In this document: positions 17,222-25,788 of the stretch, in pieces
How positions within the stretch are numbered: position 1 is the stretch's first letter
Layout of the letters: each line of letters opens with the position of its first letter
NCBI GenBank assembly: GCA_030538085.1
Contig: JAUNUR010000022.1
Coordinates: forward strand, 1-43,260
Length of the DNA stretch: 43,260 nucleotides
Reading direction: 5' to 3'
DNA from: Pseudomonadota bacterium
GTDB taxonomy: Bacteria; Pseudomonadota; Gammaproteobacteria; Burkholderiales; Burkholderiaceae_C
Translations under genes and position numbers: made by a program
Notes under the pieces: generated by a model
The model's input: the letters and a program-made list of their open reading frames with translations, nothing else
What the model was told of the DNA's origin: nothing
Database searches by the model: none

Positions 17222-18142
17222 TCAGCCTGACACGGTCTTGGCCGCCAGCCGCGCCGCCGCCAGATCCCAGCCGGCCCAGCCGCAGCTCTTGAACAACATC
17301 GGCCCGCGCGCGTCGCGGGCTTTTTGCTGAGCGCTCACCACATCGACCAGCGCCGGCATGGCGGTCACGTCCAGACCGGCCTGCAGCAGGTCGCCCGCTT
17401 CGTGCTCGGCATCGCGCGAATCGACCACGATGCGGCCTTGCTCCGCGATGGCGCGGCACAGCTCGGGCGCAAGCTCCACCATCTTCGGCGTGAAGGCGCC
17501 CACGGCGGCGATGAAGGCGTCGGCACGCGGCTGCGCGCGCAGCACCACGCCGCTGGCGGGGGTGCAGGTGGCGACCAGCGGGCAGTCGGCCAGCGCGGCG
17601 TCGGCATCGTCGACGACTTCGGCCTGCAGGCCCAGGCCTTGCGCGTGCGCGGCCAGCGCCTCGGCACTGGCGCGGCGGCGCGAGGCGATGCGGAACTGCT
17701 TCACGCCCAGCGCGGCGGCGAACACCTCGACGTGGGCCTGACCCTGCACGCCGGCACCAACGATGAGCATCGGCCCCTGCAGGTTGGGCGCCAGCCAGCG
17801 CGCGCCAAGCGCCGAGACGGCGGCGGTGCGCCGCCCGGTGACGGTGGGGCCATCGAGGATCAGCGTGCGCGTGCCGCTGGCGATGTCGAACACCGTCACG
17901 TCGCCCTGAATGGTGGGCGTTGGCGTACCCACGTTGGCGGGCGTGAAGGTGATGAGCTTGGTCATCGCCGTGCGCGCATCGCAGCCAGGCATGGCGAACA
18001 AGCTGCCACCGCCAGCCAGCGGCAGCACGATGCGCGGCGGCACCTGTACGCTGGGGTCGGTCAGCAAGGCTTCGATTTCATCGACGAGTGGCGCCCATGG
18101 CAGGCGCGCGGCGGTTTGGGAAACGTCCAGCAGGATATTCAT
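17222..18142 (-). CDS. Ornithine cyclodeaminase/mu-crystallin family protein, probable delta1-pyrroline-2-carboxylate reductase
   Basis: Predicted 306-residue NAD(P)-dependent enzyme of the OCD/mu-crystallin family. Members reduce cyclic imines such as delta1-pyrroline-2-carboxylate or delta1-piperideine-2-carboxylate (proline/lysine catabolism), or deaminate ornithine. Substrate-loop motifs PPRIVLPLAGGGSLFAMPG (40-58) and TKLITFTPANVG are present. The Rossmann nucleotide site is LIVGAGVQGQAHVEVFAA. The C-terminal FIAAVGAFTPKMVELAPELC and VVDSRDAEHEAGDLLQAG are family hallmarks. This subgroup annotation is common in Comamonadaceae and fits the sequence better than true ornithine cyclodeaminase (which is longer), but specificity is inferred. 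The neighbour pcp releases pyroglutamate, a loose metabolic link only. Confidence 0.82.
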   Translation of the reverse strand: MNILLDVSQTAARLPWAPLVDEIEALLTDPSVQVPPRIVLPLAGGGSLFAMPGCDARTAMTKLITFTPANVGTPTPTIQGDVTVFDIASGTRTLILDGPTVTGRRTAAVSALGARWLAPNLQGPMLIVGAGVQGQAHVEVFAAALGVKQFRIASRRRASAEALAAHAQGLGLQAEVVDDADAALADCPLVATCTPASGVVLRAQPRADAFIAAVGAFTPKMVELAPELCRAIAEQGRIVVDSRDAEHEAGDLLQAGLDVTAMPALVDVVSAQQKARDARGPMLFKSCGWAGWDLAAARLAAKTVSG

Positions 18143-18193
18143 GGGCGAGTATTCTGGCGCATCGAGACGCAGGTACGGCGGGCTTCCCGCCCG

Positions 18194-18880
18194 TCAATCC
18201 ACCGCGCCGCCGCCCAGGCGCACGTCTTCGCGAACCGCCAGCGCGGTGCGGATACCAATGCGCAGACCCTCCACCATCCGGTCCAGCGGCAGGCTGGGAT
18301 CGCCCTGCTCCGGCAGCATGGGCACGTGGATGAAGCCGCCGCGCGTGTGCTTGAGCCCGCGCGCCGTCGCCAGCCGGTGCATCAGCCCATAGAACACGTG
18401 GTTGCAGACGAAGGTGCCGGCGGTCTGCGAGATTTCGGCCGGAATGCCGGCCCAGTTCATCTCGGCCTGCATGGCCTTGATGGGCAGCGTGCTGAAGTAG
18501 GCCGCCGGCGCCCCCGCGACCACTGGCGTGTCGATGGGCTGGGCGCCGGCGTTGTCGGCGATGCGGGCGTCGTTGACGTTGATGGCCACGCGCTCCAGCG
18601 ACATCGCCGCGCGCGATGCGGCCAGGCCCAGGCAGATCACCAGCGCCGGCCGGTGCTCGGCCAGCAGGGCGTTCAGGCGTTTCAGCGATGCGCCGAACAC
18701 CGTCGGCAATTGCGCCGCCACCACGCGGTGGCCGCCGATCTGGCGCCGGTGCAGCGCCTGCGCGATCAGCCAGCTGGGATTGAGCGCGTCGCCGCCAAAC
18801 GGGTCGAACCCCGTCACCAGCACGGGGCGCGGCTTGTCGGGCTTGTCTGACTGACGCGAGGGTCGGCGGGCGGCTACCAT
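18194..18880 (-). CDS. pcp: Pyroglutamyl-peptidase I
   Basis: Cytosolic cysteine peptidase (family C15) that removes N-terminal pyroglutamate from peptides. Predicted 228 residues, with an N-terminal extension of about 17 polar residues before the conserved PVLVTGFDPFGGDALNPSW. The catalytic triad is visible as Glu96 in SLERVAIN, Cys159 in TFVCNHVFY and His185 in GGFIHVP. It ends 51 bases before the OCD-family gene on the same strand, so the two may share a transcript. The gene starts 41 bases from the divergent YpfJ-like gene, so a very compact divergent promoter region must serve both. Confidence 0.95.
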   Translation of the reverse strand: MVAARRPSRQSDKPDKPRPVLVTGFDPFGGDALNPSWLIAQALHRRQIGGHRVVAAQLPTVFGASLKRLNALLAEHRPALVICLGLAASRAAMSLERVAINVNDARIADNAGAQPIDTPVVAGAPAAYFSTLPIKAMQAEMNWAGIPAEISQTAGTFVCNHVFYGLMHRLATARGLKHTRGGFIHVPMLPEQGDPSLPLDRMVEGLRIGIRTALAVREDVRLGGGAVD

Positions 18881-18921
18881 TGCTGGAATTTAGCGCAACC
18901 GGTGCGCGCCAGGAGCGGATC

Positions 18922-19794
18922 ATGAGATGGGAAGGCAACCGACAGTCAAGCAACGTGGAAGACCGCCGCGCGGGCGGCGGGGGTGGCCGCGGCTTCGGCA
19001 TTGGGGGAGGCATTGGCATCGGCACCATCGTCATCGCGCTCCTGGCCTGGGGCGTGTTCGGCATCAACCCGCTGACGACGATCGGCGTGCTGTCGGGCGG
19101 CGGCGCGCCGCAGGTGGTGCAGCAAGGCCCGGCGCAAACGCCGCCGGCCAACGACCAGGCGGCGGCCTTCGTTTCCACCGTGCTGGCTTCGACCGAGGAC
19201 GCCTGGACGCAAATTTTTCGCCAGGGCGGCGCGCAGTACCGCCAGCCCAAGCTGGTGCTGTTCCGTGGCTACGTACCCACGGCTTGCGGCACGGGGCAAA
19301 GCGCCATGGGCCCGTTCTACTGCCCTGCCGACCAGAAGGTGTATCTGGACATGAGCTTCTTCGAGACCCTGCAGCGCCAGTTGGGCGCGCCGGGCGAATT
19401 CGCCCGCGCTTACGTGGTGGCGCACGAGGTGGGCCACCACGTGCAGACGCTGCTGGGCACCACGCAGAAAGTGGACAGCATGCGTGGCCGCGTGAGCGAA
19501 CGCGAGAACAACGCCCTGTCGGTGCGCATGGAGTTGCAGGCCGACTGCTTTGCCGGCATCTGGGCCAACAAGTCGCAGCAAGCCAAGAACTGGCTGGAGC
19601 AGGGTGACCTGGAATCGGCCATGAACGCCGCCGCCCGCATCGGCGACGACCACCTGCAGCGCCAGCAGACCGGCATGGTGCGCCCTGACAGCTTCACGCA
19701 CGGCAGCAGCGCGCAGCGCCAGCGCTGGTTTGCGCAAGGCTTCAAGACGGGCAGCGTGCAGGCTTGCGATACCTTCAACGCGCAAAATCTGTGA
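18922..19794 (+). CDS. YpfJ-like neutral zinc metallopeptidase (membrane anchored)
   Basis: Predicted 290-residue protein of the Zn_peptidase_2 (YpfJ) family. A Gly/Arg-rich start (MRWEGNRQSSNVEDRRAGG) is typical. A single transmembrane segment (about residues 28-48) anchors a periplasmic domain. The zinc motif HEVGHH lies at 168-173, and the third ligand is probably in MELQADCFAGIWA near 210. Conserved Cys residues occur in PTACGTGQSAMGPFYCPAD. Start ATG 18922 is chosen because AGGAGCG lies 5 bases upstream; the longer frame from 18880 would overlap the pcp start. Substrate and physiological role are not established for the family. Confidence 0.93.
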   Translation: MRWEGNRQSSNVEDRRAGGGGGRGFGIGGGIGIGTIVIALLAWGVFGINPLTTIGVLSGGGAPQVVQQGPAQTPPANDQAAAFVSTVLASTEDAWTQIFRQGGAQYRQPKLVLFRGYVPTACGTGQSAMGPFYCPADQKVYLDMSFFETLQRQLGAPGEFARAYVVAHEVGHHVQTLLGTTQKVDSMRGRVSERENNALSVRMELQADCFAGIWANKSQQAKNWLEQGDLESAMNAAARIGDDHLQRQQTGMVRPDSFTHGSSAQRQRWFAQGFKTGSVQACDTFNAQNL

Positions 19795-19796
19795 CA

Positions 19797-20045
19797 TCCC
19801 CCTGAGCGGCTGGCGCCGCTTCCCCCTTCTCTCTTCGGGAAGGGGGACAACGCCAGTGGGCGGGCCAAGCCCTTCCACGGCGTTTGCTGGATTGGCCTGC
19901 TCCGCGGCCATCAGTCCATGGGCCGTCAGGCCCTGAATCGTGGCCGCGCAGCCGGCCATTCACGGCCGCCGCGGAGCGGGCTTGACCCGGCCGCTGGCGG
20001 CGTCCCCTTGGGGAAGACGCGGCAGCGGCACAGGGGTGACACATT
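19797..20045. repeat. Long GC-rich intergenic repeat-like element between ypfJ-like gene and rhlE
   Basis: The spacer contains several inverted motifs: CTTCCCCCTTCTCT / GGGAAGGGGGA at 19816-19848, and GCCGCTGGCGGCGTCCCCTTGGGGAAGACGCGGCAGCGG near 19992-20029 (two palindromic halves). Phrases of the CCCCCTGAGCGGCTGGCGCC type are familiar as intergenic repeats in Comamonadaceae. No ORF in it looks like a gene. Confidence 0.5.
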
Positions 20046-20066
20046 TCTTGCGACAATAGAGGGTTA

Positions 20067-21515
20067 ATGACACAACCCTATTCCTCTCTCGCGCTGGCAG
20101 AACCGCTGCAGCGCGCCGTGGCCGACATGGGCTACGAAAACATGACGCCGATTCAGGCGCAGGCCATTCCCGTGGTGCTGGCCGGCCAGGACGTCATGGG
20201 TGCCGCGCAGACCGGCACCGGCAAGACCGCCGCTTTCTCGCTGCCGCTGCTGCAGCGCCTGCTGAAGCACGAAACCGCATCCGTGTCGCCAGCGCGCCAC
20301 CCGGTGCGCGCGCTGGTGCTGCTGCCCACGCGCGAGCTGGCCGTGCAGGTGGCCGACCAGGTGAAGCAGTACGCCAAGTACACGCAACTGCGCAGCACCG
20401 TCGTCTTCGGCGGCATGGACATGAAGCCGCAGATCGAAGAACTGCGCAAGGGCGTCGAGGTACTGGTGGCCACGCCCGGCCGCCTGCTGGACCACATCGA
20501 GGCCAAGACCGCGGTGCTGAACCAGGTCGAATACGTGGTGCTCGACGAGGCCGACCGCATGCTGGACATCGGCTTCCTGCCCGACTTACAGCGCATCCTG
20601 AACTACTTGCCCAAGCAGCGCACCACGCTGCTGTTCAGCGCCACCTTCTCGCCCGAGATCAAGCGCCTGGCCGCCAGCTACCTGCAGGATCCGGTGCTCA
20701 TCGAGGTGGCGCGCCCCAACGCCACCGCCTCCACCGTGGAGCAGCACTTCTACCTGCTCGACGAGGACGACAAGCGCCGCGCCATCCGCCAGGTGCTGAA
20801 GGACAAGCAACTCGGCCAGGCCTTCGTGTTCTGCAACAGCAAGCTGGGCACCGCGCGGCTGGCCCGCGCGCTGGAGCGCGACGGCCTGAAGACCACCGCC
20901 CTGCACGGCGACAAGAGCCAGGACGAGCGCCTGAAGTCGCTCGAAGCCTTCAAGCAGGGCGAGGTCGACCTGCTGGTGGCCACCGACGTGGCCGCGCGCG
21001 GACTCGACATCAAGGACGTTCCCGCCGTCTTCAACTACGACGTGCCCTTCCACGCCGAGGACTACGTGCACCGCATTGGCCGCACGGGCCGCGCGGGCGC
21101 CTCGGGCGTGGCCGTGACCCTGGTCACCAAGGGCGACCAGCGCCTGATGGGCGAGCTGGAAAAGCTGCTCAAGACCAAGATCGAACTGGAGCACCTGGAG
21201 TTCGAGGACGAGCGCCCGCGTGGCCGCCAGAACGATGGCCGCCGCCGCTGGCGTGACGACGAAACCGGCGATGCCCGCGACGAAGTGCGCCGCGAGCGTG
21301 GCGAACGCCGCCACCCCGAGCGCCGCCCGCCCGCCGCCGCGCCGGCTGATCCGTTCTTCAACCAGCCCTACGAGGCGCCCGCCGAGCAGACCGAGGCGCC
21401 CGCCTGGGAGCAGAAGGCGCGGCCCGCGCGCCCCGGCCTGTCGGCCAACATCAAGCCCAAGCGCAAGGTGGCGGCGCTGTTCAAGGCTCCGGATACCACG
21501 ACCGCTATCGATTAA
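20067..21515 (+). CDS. rhlE: DEAD-box ATP-dependent RNA helicase, RhlE type
   Basis: Cytosolic RNA helicase of 482 residues, acting in rRNA maturation or RNA decay. Motifs in order are the Q motif (MTPIQAQAIP, ~26), Walker A AQTGTGKT (~46), PTRELAVQV, the GG motif, TPGRLLD, the DEAD box VLDEADRMLD (~159) and SAT (FSATF). Then come the second RecA domain with VFCNSKLG, DVAARGLDI and HRIGRTGR. A basic, disordered Arg/Pro-rich tail (about 390-482, ending in KPKRKVAALFK) is typical of RhlE and binds RNA. GAGGG just before the ATG serves as ribosome-binding site. The gene is single, flanked by repeats on both sides. Confidence 0.95.
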   Translation: MTQPYSSLALAEPLQRAVADMGYENMTPIQAQAIPVVLAGQDVMGAAQTGTGKTAAFSLPLLQRLLKHETASVSPARHPVRALVLLPTRELAVQVADQVKQYAKYTQLRSTVVFGGMDMKPQIEELRKGVEVLVATPGRLLDHIEAKTAVLNQVEYVVLDEADRMLDIGFLPDLQRILNYLPKQRTTLLFSATFSPEIKRLAASYLQDPVLIEVARPNATASTVEQHFYLLDEDDKRRAIRQVLKDKQLGQAFVFCNSKLGTARLARALERDGLKTTALHGDKSQDERLKSLEAFKQGEVDLLVATDVAARGLDIKDVPAVFNYDVPFHAEDYVHRIGRTGRAGASGVAVTLVTKGDQRLMGELEKLLKTKIELEHLEFEDERPRGRQNDGRRRWRDDETGDARDEVRRERGERRHPERRPPAAAPADPFFNQPYEAPAEQTEAPAWEQKARPARPGLSANIKPKRKVAALFKAPDTTTAID

Positions 21516-21516
21516 G

Positions 21517-21596
21517 TAGCTACTCCCGCTTGATTTAAAACGATTTCAGATAGATTTACACCTGAAATCGCCTGATGGCAGGTGCGTTCAGCTATC
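21517..21596. repeat. Interspersed inverted repeat after rhlE (AGCTA/ATTTCAG family)
   Basis: Outer TAGCTACT ... TCAGCTATC and inner perfect arms CGATTTCAG / CTGAAATCG (21541-21549 and 21562-21570). The same nested layout appears at 29387-29468. It starts two bases past the rhlE stop and may act as the transcript end. Confidence 0.7.
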
Positions 21597-21632
21597 TTTA
21601 TCATAGAACCGCCATGACAACCCACCTGTGCC

Positions 21633-21707
21633 GTGGGAGCGGGCTTGCCCGCGATAAGCCTTGGCTCAGGGCCAAGCGCTGCCATCGCGGCCAAGGCCGC
21701 TCCCACA
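21633..21707 (+). repeat. Paired REP (BIME-like) element, second copy
   Basis: Nearly identical to the reverse complement of 15908-15983, with REP arms GTGGGAGCGGGCTTGCCCGC and GCGGCCAAGGCCGCTCCCAC. Confidence 0.85.
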
Positions 21708-21748
21708 CGCCGTATCTCATTCCATTTCCACTTCAAGGCGTCCATCGC

Positions 21749-21823
21749 CGTCATCCCGGCGAAGGCCGAGATCCAGGTTCCCCCGCACACATCGCCTAGA
21801 TTCCGGACTTCGCCGGAATGACG
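21749..21823. repeat. CGTCAT...ATGACG inverted repeat
   Basis: CGTCATCCCGGCGAAGGCCG and its counterpart CGGACTTCGCCGGAATGACG face each other across about 30 bases. This CCGGCGAA-type inverted element is widespread in many bacteria. It lies between rhlE and the convergent DUF445 gene. The region 21516-21872 (357 bases) holds only these three repeats. Confidence 0.7.
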
Positions 21824-21872
21824 AAGAAGTGGCTCTGCCTTGATCTGGAATTGGAATGAGGTGGCATGGGTC

Positions 21873-23141
21873 TCACCGCCACGCATGCGTGGCCGTGTGA
21901 ATCAGCAGCCCCACCAGCCCGCCCACCAGCGTGCCGTTGATGCGGATGAACTGCAGGTCGCGCCCGATGTGGCGCTCCAGCTCGTCGGTCATCTCGCGCG
22001 CATCCCAGGCCTGCACGCGCGCCACGATGTAGTGGCGGATGTCGTCGCGGTAGCGCTCGATCAGGCGCGGCGCGGCGGCCTGCAACTCGCCGTTGATCCA
22101 ACCGCGGATTTCGGCATCGCCCGCCAGCCGCTCGCCCAGCGTCTGCGCGGCCTGGGTGATGGTGCGGCGGATGGATGAATCGCCCTGCCCCATGTCGGCC
22201 TGCAGCCAGGCCAGCAGCTCACCCCACAGCTGGTTCACGTAGCTGCCCAGTGCGGGGTTGTCGATCAGCTCCTGCTTCAGCCGCTCGCCGCGCTGCTGCA
22301 GCGCCGCGTCGTCCTTCAGGCGGGTGACGAAGCCATCCACCATGTCGTCGAAGCGCAGGCGCAGGCGGTGCGCCGGGTCGTCGGCCATGTCGATGATGGT
22401 CTTGGCGACGATCACCACCACCTTGCGCGTGGCCAGGCGCGCGGCCACCTGGTCAAGCCCCACGTATTTCAGCGCCTTCACCTCGCGCGCGATGGCTTCG
22501 GTGATGGTGTCCTGCACGCTGTCCTCACCCAGCAGCCTGGCCAGCTGCACCAGCACGCCGTCCAGCAGCTCCTGGTGGCGGCGCTCGTGCGTCATCGCCT
22601 CCAGCACCTGGCCCGACAGGCGTGTGACCTCCACCTGGCGCAAGCCCCGCCGTGCCAGATCGGCCACGAAGGCGCGCACGCGCTCGTCGTCCAGCGCGCC
22701 TACGGCCCAGCGGCCCACATCCACCAGTCGCTCGCCCACGCGCGCGGCATTTTGCGGTTGCGACAGCCACGTGGCCACGCGGCCCGCAGCATCGAACTCG
22801 CGCACCTTGGCCAGCACCTGCTCGGTGGCCAGAAAGTGCGTGGCGATGAACTGGCCCAGGTTGACGCCGATGCGGTCCTTGTTGGCCGGAATGATGGCGG
22901 TGTGCGGAATCGGCAACCCCAGCGGATGCCGGAACAGCGCCACCACGGCAAACCAGTCGGCGATGGCGCCCACCATGCCGGCCTCGGCGAACGCGGCCAC
23001 GTAGCCCCAGGCGGCGTGGCGCGGCGCCAGTGTGGTGGCGATGGCGTAGACCACCGCCATGATCAACAGCAGGCCCAGCGCCAGCCGCTTCATGCCGGCG
23101 GCATCGCGCGAACGCGGGAGCAATGGGCTGGCGCTGTTCAT
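21873..23141 (-). CDS. DUF445 family membrane protein
   Basis: Predicted 422-residue inner-membrane protein of the DUF445 family (YjiN-like), molecular function unknown. A transmembrane helix (MKRLALGLLLIMAVVYAIATTLA, residues ~17-39) is followed by the family signature YVAAFAEAGMVGAIADWFAVVALFRHPLGLPIPHTAIIP. Then comes a long helical, presumably coiled region. A C-terminal hydrophobic stretch, LVGGLVGLLIH, precedes the end. The ATG at 23141 overlaps the apaH stop (ATGA), so the two are translationally coupled. The frame is open further upstream into apaH, but the extension has no domain and the coupled start is preferred. Confidence 0.92.
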   Translation of the reverse strand: MNSASPLLPRSRDAAGMKRLALGLLLIMAVVYAIATTLAPRHAAWGYVAAFAEAGMVGAIADWFAVVALFRHPLGLPIPHTAIIPANKDRIGVNLGQFIATHFLATEQVLAKVREFDAAGRVATWLSQPQNAARVGERLVDVGRWAVGALDDERVRAFVADLARRGLRQVEVTRLSGQVLEAMTHERRHQELLDGVLVQLARLLGEDSVQDTITEAIAREVKALKYVGLDQVAARLATRKVVVIVAKTIIDMADDPAHRLRLRFDDMVDGFVTRLKDDAALQQRGERLKQELIDNPALGSYVNQLWGELLAWLQADMGQGDSSIRRTITQAAQTLGERLAGDAEIRGWINGELQAAAPRLIERYRDDIRHYIVARVQAWDAREMTDELERHIGRDLQFIRINGTLVGGLVGLLIHTATHAWR

Positions 23142-23983
23142 GCGCCGCCGCCGGGTTTTTGCGCCTGCGGGCAGCGCACCTGGATCAGCTCGCGATCCCG
23201 CGCATCGGCGCCAATGCGCGCGGCGCTCAGGCACCCGCCCCAGACGCAGCCGGTGTCGAGCGAGATCAGATCCGGTCGCTCCAGCCAGCCCAGCGTGGAC
23301 CAATGCCCGAAGGCCACCACGTCGCCCGCCGTCTGCCGGCCCGGCACGTCGAACCAGGGCATGAAGCCAGGCGGCGCGCCGTCGGCGCCGCTGCTGTCCT
23401 TGGTGTCGAACTCCATGCGGCCCTCGGTGGTGCACAGGCGCAGCCGCGTCAGCGCGTTGACGATCACGCGCAGCCGGGCCGCACCCTGCAGGCCGTCGTG
23501 CCATTCGTCCGGCTGGTTGCCGTACATCTGGTGCATGAACACGTGCCAGTCGGCGCCACGCAGCACGGTTTCGACCTCGGCGGCCAGTTGCATCGTGCGC
23601 GCCGCGCTCCACTGCGGCAGCACGCCGGCATGCACCATCAGCACGCCATGCTCGTGCAGCGCCATCGGGCGGTGGCGCAGCCAGTCGAGCAGCGCATCGC
23701 GATCGGGCGCCGTCAGGATGTCGTCCAGCGTGTCCGTGCGGTGCGGCCGCCGCACGCCCAGCGCCACCACCAGCAGGTGCAGGTCGTGGTTGCCCAGCAG
23801 GCAGGCCGCCGCATCGCCCAGCGCCGCCATGCGCCGCAGCGCGGCCAGCGACTCAGGGCCGCGGTTAACCAGGTCGCCCAGCAGCACCAGACGGTCGCGG
23901 CTGGGGGAGAAAGCGATGTCGTCAAGCAGCCGGCCCAGGGCGGTGTCGCAGCCCTGCACGTCGCCGATCAGATAAAGTGCCAT
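23138..23983 (-). CDS. apaH: Bis(5'-nucleosyl)-tetraphosphatase, symmetrical
   Basis: Cytosolic phosphodiesterase that hydrolyses Ap4A to two ADP. It belongs to the PPP phosphatase superfamily. From ATG 23983 it has 281 residues, the usual size. Metal-binding motifs are LIGDVQGC (GDxHG variant with Gln), GDLVNRGP (GDxVDRG variant with Asn) and LGNHDLH (GNHE variant). Later His residues occur in VHAGVLP and AFGHWSTLG, and the C-terminal LDTGCVWGG is an ApaH hallmark. A GTG five codons upstream (23998) is possible, but MALYLIGDVQG is the conserved start. It is followed by the coupled DUF445 gene and lies divergent from the CNNM/CorC gene 35 bases away. Confidence 0.95.
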   Translation of the reverse strand: MALYLIGDVQGCDTALGRLLDDIAFSPSRDRLVLLGDLVNRGPESLAALRRMAALGDAAACLLGNHDLHLLVVALGVRRPHRTDTLDDILTAPDRDALLDWLRHRPMALHEHGVLMVHAGVLPQWSAARTMQLAAEVETVLRGADWHVFMHQMYGNQPDEWHDGLQGAARLRVIVNALTRLRLCTTEGRMEFDTKDSSGADGAPPGFMPWFDVPGRQTAGDVVAFGHWSTLGWLERPDLISLDTGCVWGGCLSAARIGADARDRELIQVRCPQAQKPGGGA

Positions 23984-24018
23984 GTCTTCATTTTCCACCG
24001 GCCTGGCGGCTGGCTTGC

Positions 24019-25362
24019 ATGGACTTTCTGCTGATCGCCTTTCTCACTCTGCTCAACGGCGTGTTCGCCATGTCGGAACTGGCCATCGCCTCATCGCGCA
24101 AGGCGCGGCTGGCGGCCATGGAGGAAAGCGGCGACAGCGGCGCCGGCGCGGCGATCCGGCTGATGGACCGGCCAACGCAGTTCCTCTCCACCGTGCAGGT
24201 GGGCATCACCTCCATCGGCATGCTCAACGGCATCGTGGGCGAGGCCGCCTTCAGCGGCCCAGTGGCCGAATGGCTGGAGGGCTTCGGCATGAGCACGGGC
24301 GCGGCGTCGATCTCGGCCACGGCCCTGGTGGTGACGGTGATCACCTTCACCACCATCATCTTCGGCGAACTGGTGCCCAAGCGCATCGGCCAGATGTTTC
24401 CCGAAACGGTGGCGCGCTGGATCGCCCAGCCCATGACCTGGCTGGCCACCGCCGCCAAGCCCTTTGTCGCCCTGCTGTCGCTGTGCACGCAAGCCGTGCT
24501 GAAACTGCTGCGCATCGACGAATCACATGGCCGCGCGGTGACCGAGGAGGAAATATCCGCCAGCCTGGAGGAAGGCGTGGACGCCGGCCTGATCGAGGAG
24601 CACGAGCACCAGATGGTGCGCAACGTGTTTCACCTGGACGACCGTTCGCTGTCGTCGCTGATGGTGCCGCGCAGCGATATTGATTGGCTGGACGCCAGCC
24701 AGAGCGCGGCCGAGGCGCTGGATTATGTGGCAGGACGCGGCGAGAAAGATGCACACTCCTGGTATCCAGTGTGCCGCGATAACCTGGACGACGTGATCGG
24801 CATTATCTCGGTGGCCAAGTTGATTGAAATCTCGCGCACACCGGATGTGACGCTGGAGGCCCATGTCAACACCGCGGTGTTCGTGCCCGAAACACTCAGT
24901 GGCATGGAGTTGCTGGAGCAACTGCGGGCCAAATCGGGGCACATGGTGTTCGTGGTGGACGAATATGGCGTGGTGCAGGGCTTGATGACCCCCACCGATC
25001 TGCTGGAGGCCATCACCGGCGAGCTGAAACCAGGCGCCCACATCGACGCCTGGGCCACGCCCCAGCCTGACGGCGGCTGGCTGCTGGATGGGTTGATGCC
25101 CATCAACGAGATGAAGGCGCGGCTCGATATCGAGAGTGAATTGCCACACGAGGACAAGGGCCGCTACAACACCGTGGCCGGATTATTGCTGGCGGAAATG
25201 GGGCGATTGCCCGATGTCGGAGACGCCATTGAATGCGCCGGCTGGTCTTTTGCCGTGCTTGAACTCGAAGGCCGGCGAATCGACCAGGTGCATGCCAGTC
25301 CGCTGACGACACTGGCCGATTCTGTTGCAAATCAGCCAAACCGTGGACGCAAAGCGGATTAA
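24019..25362 (+). CDS. CNNM/CorC (hemolysin) family membrane protein, copy 1
   Basis: Predicted 447-residue inner-membrane protein, likely an Mg2+/Co2+ exporter or regulator of the CNNM/CorC type. The N-terminal DUF21/CNNM domain (1-~190) begins MDFLLIAFLTLLNGVFAMSE and holds EMxIASxRKARL-like and VGITSIGMLNGIVGEAA motifs. IIFGELVPKRIGQ follows. A CBS pair (about 205-340, LMVPRSDIDWLD, VFVVDEYGVVQGLMTPTDLLEAITGE) comes next, and then the CorC_HlyC domain to the end (GRYNTVAGLLLAEMGRLP). An upstream in-frame ATG at 23977 overlaps apaH; 24019 fits the family. A paralogue lies at 28075. Confidence 0.92.
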   Translation: MDFLLIAFLTLLNGVFAMSELAIASSRKARLAAMEESGDSGAGAAIRLMDRPTQFLSTVQVGITSIGMLNGIVGEAAFSGPVAEWLEGFGMSTGAASISATALVVTVITFTTIIFGELVPKRIGQMFPETVARWIAQPMTWLATAAKPFVALLSLCTQAVLKLLRIDESHGRAVTEEEISASLEEGVDAGLIEEHEHQMVRNVFHLDDRSLSSLMVPRSDIDWLDASQSAAEALDYVAGRGEKDAHSWYPVCRDNLDDVIGIISVAKLIEISRTPDVTLEAHVNTAVFVPETLSGMELLEQLRAKSGHMVFVVDEYGVVQGLMTPTDLLEAITGELKPGAHIDAWATPQPDGGWLLDGLMPINEMKARLDIESELPHEDKGRYNTVAGLLLAEMGRLPDVGDAIECAGWSFAVLELEGRRIDQVHASPLTTLADSVANQPNRGRKAD

Positions 25363-25371
25363 TGGTATATT
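25344..25371 (+). promoter_or_regulatory. Candidate promoter for the H-NS-like gene
   Basis: TGGACG (-35) and TATATT (-10) with a 16-base spacer overlap the end of the CNNM/CorC gene and lie 36 bases before the H-NS-like start. By-eye match only. Confidence 0.35.
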
Positions 25372-25406
25372 CGACACGTTTTTCACTTAATCCACTACGT
25401 TGAAAC

Positions 25407-25700
25407 ATGGCCACTTATAAAGAACTCCTGCAGCAGCAACAAGCCTTGGCTCTCCAGATTGAGGAGGCACGCAAGCGCGAGATTTCCGATGCCGTGGCGC
25501 AAGTGCGCCAGTTGATTGGTGAATATGGCCTGACCGCGCAGGACGTGTTTCCGTCGGGCCGCCGCTCGACCGGCAGCCGCGCAGGTGGCAAAGTGCCGCC
25601 CAAATACCGCGACCCCGCGACCGGCCAAACCTGGACGGGGCGTGGCAAGGCTCCTAAATGGATCGAAGGCCAGGATCGCGCCCAGTATCTGATTGCCTGA
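25407..25700 (+). CDS. H-NS family nucleoid-associated protein
   Basis: Predicted 97-residue DNA-binding protein that silences AT-rich genes. The N-terminal coiled-coil/oligomerisation helix is about residues 2-40 (KELLQQQQALALQIEEARKR). A basic linker with SGRRSTGSRAGGK follows. The C-terminal DNA-binding domain is about 66-97, with the H-NS signature KYRDPATGQTWTGRGKAPKW. The TGRGKAP loop corresponds to the AT-hook-like Q/RGR minor-groove motif. Length is typical of short betaproteobacterial H-NS-like paralogues. The gene has its own candidate promoter and a strong terminator, so it is probably monocistronic. AT-rich candidates for its control in this window include the SBP_bac_3 gene and the tpsB upstream region (inference). 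Confidence 0.93.
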   Translation: MATYKELLQQQQALALQIEEARKREISDAVAQVRQLIGEYGLTAQDVFPSGRRSTGSRAGGKVPPKYRDPATGQTWTGRGKAPKWIEGQDRAQYLIA

Positions 25701-25720
25701 TCCAGCTTCCTTCACCAATA

Positions 25721-25747
25721 AAAAGACGCCCAAGGGCGTCTTTTTTT
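25721..25747 (+). terminator. Rho-independent terminator of the H-NS-like gene
   Basis: AAAAGACGCCC / GGGCGTCTTTT arms with an AA loop and a run of seven T, 20 bases after the stop. Confidence 0.9.
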
Positions 25748-25788
25748 GATTGCGGAACCCCGCGCTTTGCCCATCGTCCAAACTAGGC

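Noticed and set aside
21512-21886. Minus-strand 124-codon frame between rhlE and the DUF445 gene
   Set aside because: It translates the REP pair and the CCGGCGAA inverted repeat, so the apparent peptide is repeat-derived.
23142-23612. Upstream extension of the DUF445 frame
   Set aside because: It lies within apaH in another frame, is Arg/Ala-rich, and the ATGA-coupled start explains the gene.
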